Positions 19,421 through 29,675 of a stretch of DNA of 64,000 nucleotides are shown piece after piece. The position numbers were made by a program, and so were the translations under genes. Below the pieces are notes generated by a model. The model did not search any database and was not told where the DNA came from. It saw only the letters and a list, made by a program, of their open reading frames with translations. Location of the stretch: contig NZ_CP084032.1 of the NCBI RefSeq assembly GCF_020181655.1, positions 3,038,001-3,102,000 of the forward strand. The letters are read 5' to 3'. Within the stretch, counting starts at the first letter, position 1. Every line of letters begins with the position of its first letter. The stretch is from Pectobacterium colocasium (GTDB taxonomy: Bacteria; Pseudomonadota; Gammaproteobacteria; Enterobacterales; Enterobacteriaceae).

Positions 19421-19855
19421 ATGGAAAATCTGCAATCGATTCTGGAGCAACTGCTGCACAACCTGCGTGAGCTTGATGCAGTCATGTCTGACGAGCAAAC
19501 ATTGCTTTGCGCGGGGCATATTAATAGTATCGCTCTGCAACAAGTGACAGAGAATAAAACCTCCTTGCTGGCTACTATGCAGCATCTGGAAACACGACGT
19601 CATCAAACTGAATCAACACTTAAACTGCAAGCACCTTATGATGGCATTGAAAAGCTGTCTGCTTACTGGCAGCAGATACAAGAGTTAACCAGACGTCTGA
19701 ACGATCAGAATAAGCACAACGGGCTCCTGCTGAATCGGCATATTGCCTATACCAATGAAGCGATAAATATACTGAAGCCCCGTCATCAGGGACTATATGG
19801 TCCTGATGGCCAGTCGAAAGGCGTAACAGTAGGCGGTAGAAAAATCACGTTCTAA
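19421..19855 (+). CDS. flgN: FlgN, chaperone for FlgK and FlgL
   Basis: 144 residues, all helical. The N-terminal antiparallel helices include LEQLLHNLRELDAVMSDEQ. The C-terminal stretch LLNRHIAYTNEAINIL is the amphipathic region that binds HAP proteins, and a short tail with YGPDGQ follows. Begins 5 bp after flgM and is followed directly by a hairpin. Confidence 0.93.
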   Translation: MENLQSILEQLLHNLRELDAVMSDEQTLLCAGHINSIALQQVTENKTSLLATMQHLETRRHQTESTLKLQAPYDGIEKLSAYWQQIQELTRRLNDQNKHNGLLLNRHIAYTNEAINILKPRHQGLYGPDGQSKGVTVGGRKITF

Positions 19856-19883
19856 AAGTCTCTGCATTTCAGCGGAGACTTTT
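19854..19883 (+). terminator. Terminator hairpin after flgMN
   Basis: A 9-bp stem AAAAGTCTC (19854-19862) with GAGACTTTT (19875-19883) and a 12-nt loop. The stem overlaps the flgN stop and ends in four T, so it can work as an intrinsic terminator on the plus strand. The A/T symmetry would also let it terminate minus-strand flhE transcripts. Confidence 0.65.
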
Positions 19884-19915
19884 CATTACTAAAACAGAAA
19901 TTCATTTAAAAATAG

Positions 19916-20335
19916 CTACTTGTAGTTTACCGCAATATCTATCTTACGGACGCTGAACGTACGGTTAATACGTCCATTCCCTGCAATATAGTAGACAAAA
20001 CGAAACTCATTGTTAGCCGCCAGGCCCTCAAATGCCTGAGTCTGTCCGTCACCACTTCCGCCTAAATCAACACAGCGCTGCGGCGTTTGTGAACAAAGCT
20101 TAACCACAAGCCCTGTCGGTATCTCTGAATCAATAAGATGCCGCCAATATATTGTCGTAATGGTTTCTTCTGGCTTAAGGGCGATGTTCGGAGAAAAAGC
20201 CGACGTCGTCACCATTTCACCACGGTAATCCAGTTTTATTCCGGCCATACTTCCGTTCCAGCTACCCGGCGTCGCCATAGCACAGAGCGGAAGTGCCAAC
20301 ACAGTTACAGACAGAAAGCGTATCACCGTCCTCAC
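19916..20335 (-). CDS. flhE: FlhE, periplasmic flagellar protein
   Basis: 139 residues with a Sec signal peptide (about 1-21, ending AMA). The mature part includes CSQTPQRCVDLGG, giving a Cys pair suited to a disulfide. In Salmonella FlhE limits proton leakage through the export gate; its precise role is less settled than that of its neighbours. Start overlaps the flhA stop by 4 bp. Confidence 0.9.
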   Translation of the reverse strand: MRTVIRFLSVTVLALPLCAMATPGSWNGSMAGIKLDYRGEMVTTSAFSPNIALKPEETITTIYWRHLIDSEIPTGLVVKLCSQTPQRCVDLGGSGDGQTQAFEGLAANNEFRFVYYIAGNGRINRTFSVRKIDIAVNYK

Positions 20336-22416
20336 TTCTGAGCTTCCCCTATAATCGATGTCATACGGATCTGACGATGATCGCTGATTTCCAGATTAGA
20401 AAGCACGGCCATGTTTGGCAGGCTACGATGCAGGAAGCGGGCAAGCAAAGCACGCAAAGCATGGTTCACCAGCAGAACTGGTGGAGCCCCAAGCATTTCC
20501 TGCCGCTGTAGCGCTTGTTTTGCCTGTTCCAGCAGGCGATCGGCAAGCCCAGGCTCGAGACCACCGCCTCCCTGCAGCGCCTGCAACAGAAGACGTTCCA
20601 GCGATCCTTCTAGGCCGATAACCTGAAGTTCGCTGTCTCCCGGGAACCACTGCTGAGTGATAGCACGTCCCAGAGCAACCCTGACTACCGTAGTGAGTTC
20701 ATAAGGATCTGGCTGCACTGGCGCATGTTCAGCCAATGTCTCCATGATAGTGCGCATATCCCTGATAGAAACTCTCTCACTGAGCAGATTTTGCAAGACT
20801 TTGTGCAACGTTGTTAGCGTCACCACGCCAGGAATAAAATCTTCGGTCAATTTTGGCATTTCTTGCGCAACACGTTCCATTAACTGCTGAGCTTCTTGTC
20901 TGCCAAACAGCTCACTGGCATGTAATGCAATTAAATGGTTCAGGTGTGTTGCCACCACCGTGCTTGCCTCTACGACCGTGAAGCCTTGTGCTTGAGCTTG
21001 TTCTTTCAGGGCATTATCAATCCAGACTGCTGGCAGCCCAAACGCAGGATCCTGCGTGATGTCTCCAGATAACGAACCAACCGCGTTACCCGGATTGATT
21101 GCCATCCAACGTCCAGGATGTGCCTCACCGCTTCCAACCTCAACCCCTTTCATCAATATGCGATAGCTGGCAGGCTGAAGCTCTAAATTATCCCGGATAT
21201 GGACCACTGGCGGTAAATACCCCATCTCCTGAGCAAATTTCTTCCTGATACTACGAATCCTACCCAGTAGCTCGCCATCTTGTTGTGCGTCAACCATTGG
21301 AATCAAACGATAACCCACTTCCATGCCCAGCGGGTCTTCAAGCTGTACGTCAGACCAACTGGCTTCAATGACCTGATGTTTTTCCATCGCTGCTGGCATC
21401 GGCTGTATCACAGGTTCTTTTTGTTGTTCACCACGCATCCACCAGGCAAGCCCTAACAAAGATGCCGTGAATAATAGAAAGACAAAATTAGGCATTCCGG
21501 GAACCAGCCCAATAAGCCCGATCACAGCCGCACTCAACACCATAACTCGCGGGTTGTTGAACAACTGAGTGACCATCTGCTCGCCAACATCCTGATCGGT
21601 ACTCACACGAGTTACAATAACACCCGCAGCGGTAGAAATAATCAGAGCAGGAATCTGGGCAACCAGGCCGTCACCGATGGTAAGCAACGTATAGCTTTCC
21701 GCTGCCTGACCTACTGGCATGTTGTGCTGTACAACACCGACGATCAACCCACCCACAATATTGATGACCATGATAATCAGTCCAGCGACAGCATCGCCGC
21801 GCACGAACTTACTGGCACCATCCATTGAACCGTAAAAATCTGATTCCTGAGTCACCTCAGCACGGCGTTTTTTCGCCTCTTCTTCACCAATGATCCCAGC
21901 ATTAAGATCGGCATCGATCGCCATCTGTTTACCTGGCATACCGTCCAGCACAAAACGAGCGCCTACTTCAGCAATACGCCCGGCACCTTTGGTGATAACC
22001 ATGAAGTTGATTAAGACAAGAATGATAAAGACCACAATACCGATGGCGAAATTCCCACCAACCAGAAAGTGGCCAAATGCTTCAACTACCTTACCAGCAG
22101 CAGCGGTGCCTGTATGGCCTTCCAGTAAAATAATACGGGTAGATGCAACGTTGAGTGACAAACGCAGCAATGTAGAAAACAGCAGGATAGTAGGGAATGC
22201 AGCAAATTCCAGCGTCCGCTGCGTGAACATCGCAACCAGCAATACCATGATGGATAGTGCGATGTTAAAGGTAAAAAGCAGATCCAAGATAAATGGCGGC
22301 AGCGGCAATACCATCATGGAAAGTATCAGCAGGATCAGTATAGGTCCGGCTAATATTTGCCATTGGGTACCTTTCATATTACTCGGTAAACGAAGCAAAG
22401 AGGCCAAATTAGCCAT
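20332..22416 (-). CDS. flhA: FlhA, export-gate protein
   Basis: 694 residues (E. coli 692). The first half has about eight membrane segments. FHIPEP-type motifs are visible, including GRIAEVGARFVLDGMPGKQMAID and DLNAGIIGEEEAKKRR. The soluble C-terminal half forms the nonameric ring that receives chaperone-substrate complexes. ATG 22416 (MANLASLLRL) overlaps the end of flhB by 8 bp; 11 upstream codons in frame are not used by homologues. Confidence 0.96.
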   Translation of the reverse strand: MANLASLLRLPSNMKGTQWQILAGPILILLILSMMVLPLPPFILDLLFTFNIALSIMVLLVAMFTQRTLEFAAFPTILLFSTLLRLSLNVASTRIILLEGHTGTAAAGKVVEAFGHFLVGGNFAIGIVVFIILVLINFMVITKGAGRIAEVGARFVLDGMPGKQMAIDADLNAGIIGEEEAKKRRAEVTQESDFYGSMDGASKFVRGDAVAGLIIMVINIVGGLIVGVVQHNMPVGQAAESYTLLTIGDGLVAQIPALIISTAAGVIVTRVSTDQDVGEQMVTQLFNNPRVMVLSAAVIGLIGLVPGMPNFVFLLFTASLLGLAWWMRGEQQKEPVIQPMPAAMEKHQVIEASWSDVQLEDPLGMEVGYRLIPMVDAQQDGELLGRIRSIRKKFAQEMGYLPPVVHIRDNLELQPASYRILMKGVEVGSGEAHPGRWMAINPGNAVGSLSGDITQDPAFGLPAVWIDNALKEQAQAQGFTVVEASTVVATHLNHLIALHASELFGRQEAQQLMERVAQEMPKLTEDFIPGVVTLTTLHKVLQNLLSERVSIRDMRTIMETLAEHAPVQPDPYELTTVVRVALGRAITQQWFPGDSELQVIGLEGSLERLLLQALQGGGGLEPGLADRLLEQAKQALQRQEMLGAPPVLLVNHALRALLARFLHRSLPNMAVLSNLEISDHRQIRMTSIIGEAQK

Positions 22417-23560
22417 CAGTAGTATTCTCTTTAGCAAAATCCAGCGCATCAGGCACTGGTAAATGTTTCGGTTTTCTAGGAATTAATCCACCTTCCCGCT
22501 TCCAGCGTTTCAGTTGATAAACCCAAGCTAAGACTTCTGCGACAGCAGCATATAACGCAGCCGGAATGTGCTGCCCGACCTCTGAATGACGAAATAGCGC
22601 ACGCGCCAACGGTGGCGCTTCTAAAATAGGGACACGATGCTCGGCCCCCAACTCACGAATACGCAATGCGATCTCACCTGCACCTTTAGCCAATACTTTC
22701 GGTGCATTCATTTTTTTCTCATCATAACGTAATGCTACCGCATAATGTGTCGGGTTAGTGACTATCACATCAGCCTTAGGAACATCAGCCATCATTCTGC
22801 GTTGGGCTATCGCCCTCTGTTGCTGACGAATACGACCTTTAACATGAGGATCGCCTTCACTCTGCTTGTGTTCATCACGAATTTCCTGCTTGCTCATCCG
22901 TAACTTTTTGATGTGGCTCCAAACCTGCCAAAACACATCAAAAGCGACCATGGGAATCAGACCCATGATGATGAGAAAGCCACACATTACTGCCAACTCT
23001 AAGGCATCACCTAACGCCGCAATCGGCGATTCGGATATTAAATGCAATATTTTTGGCCAGTTATGAATCAAGAACAAAGTACTAATGACCCCAACCATGA
23101 CTGATTTTAATATTGCTTTAAAGAGCTCAGCCAGTGATTGAGCAGAAAACAATCGCTTCAGCCCAGAAATAGGATCTAATTTTTTGAAGTCAACTTTTAA
23201 TGATTTGGTACTAAATAGCACCCCACCGAGCAGCAAAGGCGCAGAGAGTGCAACCAACACAGCCCCAAGCATAATAGGCATTAACGCCGATACTGCCTGA
23301 CGTAATAATGAACCAACATGCCGTAGCATTTGGGTATCATCGCCAATCGTTGCGTAATCAAAATTTAACGACTGTGAGACAATTCTGGCCAACCGACCAG
23401 CCATCGCATCACCACCTATCCATAAAATAGCCAAGCCCGCGACCATCATCAGAACAGAAGTCAGCTCTCGAGATCGTGGGATCTGGCCTTCTTCACGCGC
23501 CTTTTCCTCCTTTTGGGGAGTGGGGGCTTCTGTTTTTTCTAGATCGCTATCATCTGCCAC
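22409..23560 (-). CDS. flhB: FlhB, export specificity-switch protein
   Basis: 383 residues (E. coli 382). Four membrane helices in the first 210 residues and a cytoplasmic domain with the autocleavage site NPTH (Asn near 269, in VIVTNPTHYAVAL). Cleavage there lets FliK switch export from hook to filament substrates. First gene of flhBAE; the upstream gap holds a long inverted repeat resembling FlhDC half-sites. Confidence 0.96.
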   Translation of the reverse strand: MADDSDLEKTEAPTPQKEEKAREEGQIPRSRELTSVLMMVAGLAILWIGGDAMAGRLARIVSQSLNFDYATIGDDTQMLRHVGSLLRQAVSALMPIMLGAVLVALSAPLLLGGVLFSTKSLKVDFKKLDPISGLKRLFSAQSLAELFKAILKSVMVGVISTLFLIHNWPKILHLISESPIAALGDALELAVMCGFLIIMGLIPMVAFDVFWQVWSHIKKLRMSKQEIRDEHKQSEGDPHVKGRIRQQQRAIAQRRMMADVPKADVIVTNPTHYAVALRYDEKKMNAPKVLAKGAGEIALRIRELGAEHRVPILEAPPLARALFRHSEVGQHIPAALYAAVAEVLAWVYQLKRWKREGGLIPRKPKHLPVPDALDFAKENTTDG

Positions 23561-23707
23561 TATGGCGTTCCTGTTACGACTTTCAGGATAGGAATTTGCT
23601 GCCTAGCATGACAAATATGGAAAAGTTTTATGGCTGGAACAACGAGAAAAACCAACGCTTCTTTAACGAATAGTACGGATAACAAGGCGGGAAAAAACGG
23701 ATTTAGC

Positions 23708-23738
23708 TATTTATGGCCATAGATACTGGCCATAAATA
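23708..23738. promoter_or_regulatory. 12-bp inverted repeat upstream of flhB, candidate FlhDC site
   Basis: TATTTATGGCCA (23708-23719) and TGGCCATAAATA (23727-23738) are perfect inverse copies around a 7-bp spacer. Each arm reads GGC-CAT-AAATA(A/G)C outward, close to the FlhD4C2 half-site consensus. It lies about 150-175 bp before flhB, where a class 2 promoter is expected. The spacer is shorter than the 10-12 bp usually given, so the assignment is tentative. Confidence 0.5.
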
Positions 23739-23763
23739 ACTGGGCGACGATGTTCATCCTTTT

Positions 23764-23794
23764 TTCATGAAAGGGAATCACTCCCTTTCATGAA
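23764..23794 (-). terminator. Hairpin after cheZ
   Basis: A perfect 13-bp stem (TTCATGAAAGGGA 23764-23776 with 23782-23794) and a 5-nt loop, 11 bp past the cheZ stop on the minus strand. The 3' side on the minus strand is A-rich, not T-rich, so it is probably a transcript-end or stability structure rather than a textbook intrinsic terminator. Confidence 0.55.
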
Positions 23795-23804
23795 GCAGGA
23801 TGCA

Positions 23805-24449
23805 TTAGAACCCAAGGCTATCCAGAAGGTCATCAACCTGATCCTGATTGGCAACAATACCTGCTGCACCTTTATCCAACTGTGGCCCATTCAACAGGCC
23901 ATCATTTGCACGCTTAGGTGCATCTGGTTTTTCTGGGATATTTTCCAGCAACACCATCAGCAGTTGTTTTTCAATCTCCTGGACAACATCCATCATACGC
24001 TTGATGACCTGACCGGTAAGGTCCTGGAAATCCTGCGCCATCATAATTTCCAACAGTTGAGCGTTGGTAAATGAGGTATGCTGTGGTACATCTTCAAGAT
24101 AGCTACGCGTATCCGTCACTAATTCACGCGCATCAGCCAGCTCGATTGGATTCTCAAACCATTCATCCCAACGAACTTTCAGAGACTTAGCATCAGCTTC
24201 TAGTTGGTTTTGACGTGGCTGTGCAGCCTCTACGCAGCTCAGCGCACGCTCTGCCGCTTGCGCAGTCATCTGGACAACATAGTCAAGACGATCACGGGCA
24301 TCAGGAATAGCTTCTGCTGCTTCTGCTATCGCATTATCCAGCCCCAGCTCTTTCAAGCTGTCGCGCAGCATACGAGTCAATTGGCCAATACGCGAAATGA
24401 TCTCGGTTGCTGAAGCAGTATCGTTCACGGACGGCATATGTGGCGTCAT
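23805..24449 (-). CDS. cheZ: CheZ, CheY-phosphate phosphatase
   Basis: 214 residues (E. coli 214). Long helical hairpin; [20 protein letters not shown] contains the catalytic Gln and Asp region. The C-terminal LDSLGF is the CheY-P-binding peptide. It removes the phosphoryl group from CheY-P to stop tumbling. Follows cheY by 9 bp. Confidence 0.96.
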   Translation of the reverse strand: MTPHMPSVNDTASATEIISRIGQLTRMLRDSLKELGLDNAIAEAAEAIPDARDRLDYVVQMTAQAAERALSCVEAAQPRQNQLEADAKSLKVRWDEWFENPIELADARELVTDTRSYLEDVPQHTSFTNAQLLEIMMAQDFQDLTGQVIKRMMDVVQEIEKQLLMVLLENIPEKPDAPKRANDGLLNGPQLDKGAAGIVANQDQVDDLLDSLGF

Positions 24450-24458
24450 AAGATCCCC

Positions 24459-24872
<414 letters not shown>

Positions 24873-24886
24873 TCACCGAGAGCTGC

Positions 24887-25939
24887 TTATATACGTAATG
24901 CCTGTCCGGCAGAGATTTGTGCCAACATGCGCTGGCTCACCTGGTGCAAATCCACCACTTCATCAACGCCACCCATAGCAATCGCTTCACGTGGCATCCC
25001 GAAAACCACACAACTTGCTTCATTTTGGGCCAGAGTATAAGCACCAGCCTGATGGAGTTCCAACATGCCGGCCGCCCCATCATTGCCCATTCCAGTAAGG
25101 ATTACCCCTACGGCATTTCGCCCGGCGTATTGTGCAACCGAACGGAATAACACATCGACTGATGGACGATGCCGATTAACGGGAGGTCCATCATTTAAAC
25201 GTACCTGATAGTTTGCTCCGCTACGCGCCAGTTCAAGATGGCGAGCCCCCGGCGCAATGTAGGCATGACCAGGAAGAACACGTTCCCCGTCTTCTGCTTC
25301 TTTCACCGTAATCTGACACAGCTTATTCAGCCGCTCAGCGAAAGACTTCGTAAAGCCTGGCGGCATATGCTGTGTAATAAGTAATGCAGGGCTTGTCGGC
25401 GGCAGAGGCTGTAATACATGCCGTATCGCTTCCGTTCCCCCCGTTGATGCGCCAATCGCGATCAATTTCTCACTACTGAGTAGCGGCATATGCTGAATAA
25501 TTTTTGTTGGCTCTGCTGCGGTACTACGCTGCGGCAAACGCGCCTTCGCTGCCATGCGAATTTTTTCCGCAATCAGCTCGCTATACGCCAGCATCCCCTC
25601 ACGAATGCCTAACTGAGGTTTGGTGACAAAATCAATCGCACCAAGCTCCAAAGCGCGCAACGTAATTTCCGACCCTTTTCCCGTCAGGGACGACACCATG
25701 ACAACCGGCATCGGGCGCAAACGCATAAGCTTCTCAAGAAAATCCAACCCATCCATACGTGGCATTTCAACATCCAGCGTTAACACCTGAGGGTTGAATT
25801 TTTTAATCAAATCACGAGCAACTAATGGATCTGGCGCAGTCGCGACAACTTCCATATCGGAATGGCTATTAATTATTTCAGTCATGATCTGACGCATGAG
25901 GGCAGAATCATCAACGCATAATACTCTTATCTTGCTCAT
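24887..25939 (-). CDS. cheB: CheB, receptor methylesterase/deamidase
   Basis: 350 residues. N-terminal receiver domain ([12 protein letters not shown]; phospho-Asp in [19 protein letters not shown]), linker, then the esterase domain with [10 protein letters not shown] (catalytic Ser), [17 protein letters not shown] (His) and [10 protein letters not shown] (Asp). Demethylates chemoreceptors in adaptation. Its ATG overlaps the cheR stop. Confidence 0.97.
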   Translation of the reverse strand: MSKIRVLCVDDSALMRQIMTEIINSHSDMEVVATAPDPLVARDLIKKFNPQVLTLDVEMPRMDGLDFLEKLMRLRPMPVVMVSSLTGKGSEITLRALELGAIDFVTKPQLGIREGMLAYSELIAEKIRMAAKARLPQRSTAAEPTKIIQHMPLLSSEKLIAIGASTGGTEAIRHVLQPLPPTSPALLITQHMPPGFTKSFAERLNKLCQITVKEAEDGERVLPGHAYIAPGARHLELARSGANYQVRLNDGPPVNRHRPSVDVLFRSVAQYAGRNAVGVILTGMGNDGAAGMLELHQAGAYTLAQNEASCVVFGMPREAIAMGGVDEVVDLHQVSQRMLAQISAGQALRI

Positions 25940-26811
25940 TATCTTTCCTTAGCCAGCCCGTATACAGTTTGCCCACGCAAATAGAATTCGCGACTGATCT
26001 GGCTGAAATTCTCTGAATGCCCGGCAAATAACAATCCCCCCGGTTTAAGCATCGGGACGAATCGACGGAGAATACGCTCCTGAGTTTCTTTATCGAAATA
26101 AATCATTACATTACGACAAAAAATAGCATCGAATGGCGCGGGAACAGACCAATCAGGCGCGAGCAGATTTAGTTGTTGGAAATGTACCATTGACGCAAGC
26201 TCAGGACGAACGCGCACCAAACCACTATGTGGCCCAGTACCGCGTAAAAAGAATCGCTGTAGCTGCTGTGGAGAAAGAGAGCGCAACTCTTCCTGACGAT
26301 AGATGCCAGTCGTTGCTTTTTCTAATACCTGGGTATCAATATCACTGGCCCATACCTGGCATCCACTCGCTTTATTACCTAAGACTTCTGCAAGCGTCAT
26401 CGCCAGCGAATAAGGCTCTTCCCCTGTTGAAGCCGCCGTACTCCAGATAGTGTAACCATTTGGACGTTTTCTGGCATGCTCCGCCAAGATAGGAAAATGA
26501 TGCGCTTCACGGAAAAACGCCGTTAGGTTAGTGGTTAAGGCATTAACAAAAGCCTGCCATTCTGCACTGTTAGGATCTGACTCCAATAGGGCTAAATACT
26601 GACCGAAATCATTGATTCCAAGCAAACGGAGGCGTCTAACTAAACGGTTATAAACCATTTCGCGTTTGTGATCGGCCAGGACAATACCGGCACGCTGATA
26701 TATTAATTGGCTGATTCGCCGGAAATGCGTGTCCGACAACGGCAAGCGATCAACCATCTGCGTCAGAATAGAGGCAGATTCAGGGCGATTTTGCGATGGT
26801 GTACTTTTCAT
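25939..26811 (-). CDS. cheR: CheR, receptor methyltransferase
   Basis: 290 residues. An N-terminal helical domain is followed by the SAM-binding fold with [15 protein letters not shown] and [14 protein letters not shown]. It methylates Glu residues of chemoreceptors. The nearby receptor ends in NWETF, the pentapeptide that tethers CheR. First gene after a 514-bp gap. Confidence 0.96.
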   Translation of the reverse strand: MKSTPSQNRPESASILTQMVDRLPLSDTHFRRISQLIYQRAGIVLADHKREMVYNRLVRRLRLLGINDFGQYLALLESDPNSAEWQAFVNALTTNLTAFFREAHHFPILAEHARKRPNGYTIWSTAASTGEEPYSLAMTLAEVLGNKASGCQVWASDIDTQVLEKATTGIYRQEELRSLSPQQLQRFFLRGTGPHSGLVRVRPELASMVHFQQLNLLAPDWSVPAPFDAIFCRNVMIYFDKETQERILRRFVPMLKPGGLLFAGHSENFSQISREFYLRGQTVYGLAKER

Positions 26812-27325
26812 ATCAAACCGCTCGAATAGTGTTTTTTGCTATGGTTTTTTTCAATCTGAACTTTCCTTTACAGCTAACGCAGGTTTTTTATTGTCATTCG
26901 TCAATTGCTCATCGCATGGCGATTAAAACTGACACTGTATTGGTAATACGCTCTACACGTTCTGCAAGCAGAGCCGGTTAGCGTGTTCGTTCTACCAAAG
27001 CCACATGCTGTCGGGTGGCATTTCCCTCTCATCACAGCTGTGCTACCTGCTTTATTCTTTGGCTTTAATACCAAAGCCAGCCTCACCCCATCATATCCAT
27101 AACATAAGTTACAGATTGAACAATACCATGAATTATCCTGCGTCAAATTACCATGAGCGATATCGCTTACAAACCCAGACACGCAGCGATAAATTACTCG
27201 CATATTCGTTTTTCAAATTATGCAGAGTAAACAATCACCCAGCCACCTTAATACATAAGTGGCTGGGGATGGGCTCAGTAACACGCCTACAGCTTGGTTA
27301 TTTATAGCCTATACGACGGTTTTTA
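26812..27325. other. 514-bp gap between chemoreceptor and cheR
   Basis: No open frame here resembles a protein; small frames on both strands (up to about 100 codons) have unlikely composition and no ribosome site. In E. coli a second receptor gene (tap) occupies this place, but I see no tap remnant in any frame. It contains two inverted repeats (27060-27079 and 27238-27267). No sigma-28 promoter for cheR was found. Confidence 0.55.
27238..27267 (-). terminator. Hairpin after the chemoreceptor gene
   Basis: CCCAGCCAC (27238-27246) and GTGGCTGGG (27259-27267): a perfect 9-bp stem with a 12-nt loop, about 60 bp past the receptor stop on the minus strand. It is followed by TGATTGTTTAC, only weakly T-rich. 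A probable transcript end. Confidence 0.55.
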
Positions 27326-29011
27326 TCAGAATGTTTCCCAATTATCATTGGATGAACCTTCTTTCGCTTTCTTACCGCCATTTGCTGATGGCGCCAGTAA
27401 TACAGGCTTTTGGCCCGTCGTTACTGGTGTCGTTCTTCTAAAAGACCCCGCCTCTTCAGACAGACGGAATACAGCAACAGCCTGATTCAGCACTTTAACC
27501 TGTTCTTCCAAAGCAACCGCTGCGGCCGCAGACTCTTCAACCAAGGAGGCGTTTTGTTGCGTTACGCGATCCATTTCAGTCACAGCCTGACCAACCTGAT
27601 CGATACCTTTACTTTGCTCATCTGAAGCTGAGGCAATTTCGCCCATGATATCTGTTACACGAGTGACCGCACTGACGATTTCTCCCATCGTCTCGCCGGC
27701 ACTCTCAACCAGTACAGAACCTTCATCGACTCGGCTGACAGAATCTTCAATCAGACTTTTAATTTCTTTCGCAGCCTGAGCACTACGCTGTGCCAAACTA
27801 CGCACTTCGCCCGCAACAACCGCAAACCCACGGCCTTGTTCCCCTGCTCTGGCCGCCTCAACTGCCGCGTTCAGTGCAAGAATGTTGGTTTGGAAAGCAA
27901 TACCATCAATCACACTAGTAATATCGGCAATTTTTTGCGAACTTCCAGCGATATTGTGCATAGTTTTGACAACATTATCGACGACCTTGCCGCCCTTCTG
28001 CGCCGTTTCTGATGCACTCAGCGCCAACTGACTGGCCTGACGAGCATTTTCCGCATTCTGTTTAACGGTTGCGGTCAACTGTTCCATACTGGCTGCGGTT
28101 TCTTCCAGCGAGGCTGCCTGCTGCTCTGTACGCGAAGAAAGATCGTTATTTCCAGCGCTAATTTCTGTTGCGCCGGTATAAATCGCATCGGCCCCCTGCC
28201 GAACCGCGCTAACCGTTGCAACAAACTCACTTTGCATATGGCGAATACTGTCAGCCAGAATCCCCATTTCATTGCTGCTGTGAAAGTGAGTTGTTTTTGT
28301 CAAATCACCTTTCGCAATGTGACGAATGTGTTCAACAATATTATTTAGCGGCCTGATTAATAGTTGTTGAATACCAATCCAGGAAATCAGAGCTAACGCA
28401 AAAACCAGCACGATAATGAAACCAAGGATCCAGAGCGCAGAGTCGTAAGCTTCATCGTTTTTCGCTATGCCAGCCTGATAAAGCTTATCGCTTTCAGCTT
28501 TATAGGCATAATACGCTTTTTCAAAATTATCCTGAAAACGCTGTGTTGGTTGCTCAATAAATTTTTTAAATTCCCCTGCATTCAAAAACTGAATTAATTC
28601 GGTTAACGCCCCATTAAGAGCCACATAATTCTCTTTTACTTCCCGAGCGATACTTTCATTCTGACGAGCGTCTTGTGGCACGTTTTCATAGCGGGAGAAA
28701 AAATCGTTAGCGACGGACAGTTGCTTTTGGGCCGAAGCCAAAAGCTCTTTCCCGCCCACACCGGCTCCCGTACCGCTTGCATCGAGCGCAAAACGCGTAC
28801 CCGCGCGGTTAAGTGTATTGCGGGTCTGTAATAAATATGACCATGCAGAATCTAGCTCTGAACGCTTCTGGTTAATCACCTGCGTTGAGCTGAAGATATC
28901 CTTATCATTTTTTAATGCACTGAAGAATAAACCACCAGAAATAAGTTGCAGAGCTCCAAACAACACCAGTACAAGCATCAAACCTGTGACAACTTTTATA
29001 CGGTTAAACAT
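27326..29011 (-). CDS. Methyl-accepting chemotaxis protein (Tar/Tsr type)
   Basis: 561 residues. Membrane helix 1 (about 10-30), a periplasmic four-helix ligand domain, membrane helix 2 (about 190-212), HAMP, and a signalling hairpin with the conserved tip [20 protein letters not shown]. The C-terminal NWETF is the CheR/CheB tether. The ligand cannot be read from sequence. ATG 29011 has an AAGGCG ribosome site and lies just after a sigma-28 promoter; the 26 upstream in-frame codons overlap that promoter and are not used. Confidence 0.93.
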   Translation of the reverse strand: MFNRIKVVTGLMLVLVLFGALQLISGGLFFSALKNDKDIFSSTQVINQKRSELDSAWSYLLQTRNTLNRAGTRFALDASGTGAGVGGKELLASAQKQLSVANDFFSRYENVPQDARQNESIAREVKENYVALNGALTELIQFLNAGEFKKFIEQPTQRFQDNFEKAYYAYKAESDKLYQAGIAKNDEAYDSALWILGFIIVLVFALALISWIGIQQLLIRPLNNIVEHIRHIAKGDLTKTTHFHSSNEMGILADSIRHMQSEFVATVSAVRQGADAIYTGATEISAGNNDLSSRTEQQAASLEETAASMEQLTATVKQNAENARQASQLALSASETAQKGGKVVDNVVKTMHNIAGSSQKIADITSVIDGIAFQTNILALNAAVEAARAGEQGRGFAVVAGEVRSLAQRSAQAAKEIKSLIEDSVSRVDEGSVLVESAGETMGEIVSAVTRVTDIMGEIASASDEQSKGIDQVGQAVTEMDRVTQQNASLVEESAAAAVALEEQVKVLNQAVAVFRLSEEAGSFRRTTPVTTGQKPVLLAPSANGGKKAKEGSSNDNWETF

Positions 29012-29043
29012 ATAACGCCTTTTGAGTAGACCAACCACCGATG

Positions 29044-29070
29044 ATATCGGCATTATTTTGGATATCTTTA
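29044..29070 (-). promoter_or_regulatory. Sigma-28 (FliA) promoter for the chemoreceptor gene
   Basis: On the minus strand TAAA (29067-29070), a 15-bp spacer, GCCGATAT (29044-29051): exact -35 and seven of eight -10 bases. The transcript would start about 26 nt before ATG 29011. It makes the receptor independent of read-through from cheAW. Confidence 0.85.
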
Positions 29071-29112
29071 CGAATTTCTGAACAGACAAGGATACGGCTA
29101 AGGAAGGTTTTC

Positions 29113-29132
29113 GGGGCCACTTTCGTAGCCCC
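29113..29132 (-). other. GAAA-tetraloop hairpin between cheW and the chemoreceptor
   Basis: On the minus strand GGGGCTAC-GAAA-GTGGCCCC forms an 8-bp stem (one G.U) closed by a stable GNRA tetraloop, 15 bp after the cheW stop. No T-run follows. Likely an mRNA 3'-end or processing structure separating motAB-cheAW from the receptor transcript. Confidence 0.6.
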
Positions 29133-29146
29133 TGAAGGCCGATGGA

Positions 29147-29644
29147 TTAGGCTTTCAATACGCTATCAACCAGCGCCATTTCTTCGCTGCTCAACAGTTT
29201 TTCGATATCAACCAAAATCAACATTCTCTCGCCCAGAGAACCCAAACCAGTCAGGTACTCTGTTGATAGGGTTACTGCAAACTCTGGTGCAGGGCGAATT
29301 TGATCTGCGGTCAATGACAACACATCCGACACGCCATCAACGACAATACCCACAACACGCTGACCAAGATTCAGAACGATAACAACCGTGTTGTCATCAT
29401 ATTCAACGTCCTGCTTGGCGAATTTAATACGCAAGTCAACGATCGGTACAATAACGCCGCGCAGATTGGTAACACCTTTGATGAAGGAAGGTGTGTTGGC
29501 AATGCGCGTTACCTGGTCATAACCGCGAATTTCTTGTACTTTTAAAATATCAACGCCGTACTCTTCGTCACCCAGCGTAAAAATCAGGAATTCCTGTCCT
29601 ACTGTTTCGCCAGTTAATTTCGTGACGCTTGCAAGTCCAGTCAT
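29147..29644 (-). CDS. cheW: CheW, receptor-kinase coupling protein
   Basis: 165 residues, a single CheW domain: [34 protein letters not shown] and [19 protein letters not shown]. It links chemoreceptors to CheA. ATG 29644 ([10 protein letters not shown]) matches the enteric start and is 7 bp from AGGGTGG; an in-frame GTG at 29653 is less likely. Follows cheA by about 30 bp. Confidence 0.96.
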   Translation of the reverse strand: MTGLASVTKLTGETVGQEFLIFTLGDEEYGVDILKVQEIRGYDQVTRIANTPSFIKGVTNLRGVIVPIVDLRIKFAKQDVEYDDNTVVIVLNLGQRVVGIVVDGVSDVLSLTADQIRPAPEFAVTLSTEYLTGLGSLGERMLILVDIEKLLSSEEMALVDSVLKA

Positions 29645-29675
29645 GTTTTCCACCCTTTATTAACGATCTGTTTTA

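Noticed and set aside
26901..27307. 100-codon frames on both strands between the receptor and cheR
   Set aside because: They overlap each other, lack ribosome sites and have no domain-like sequence.
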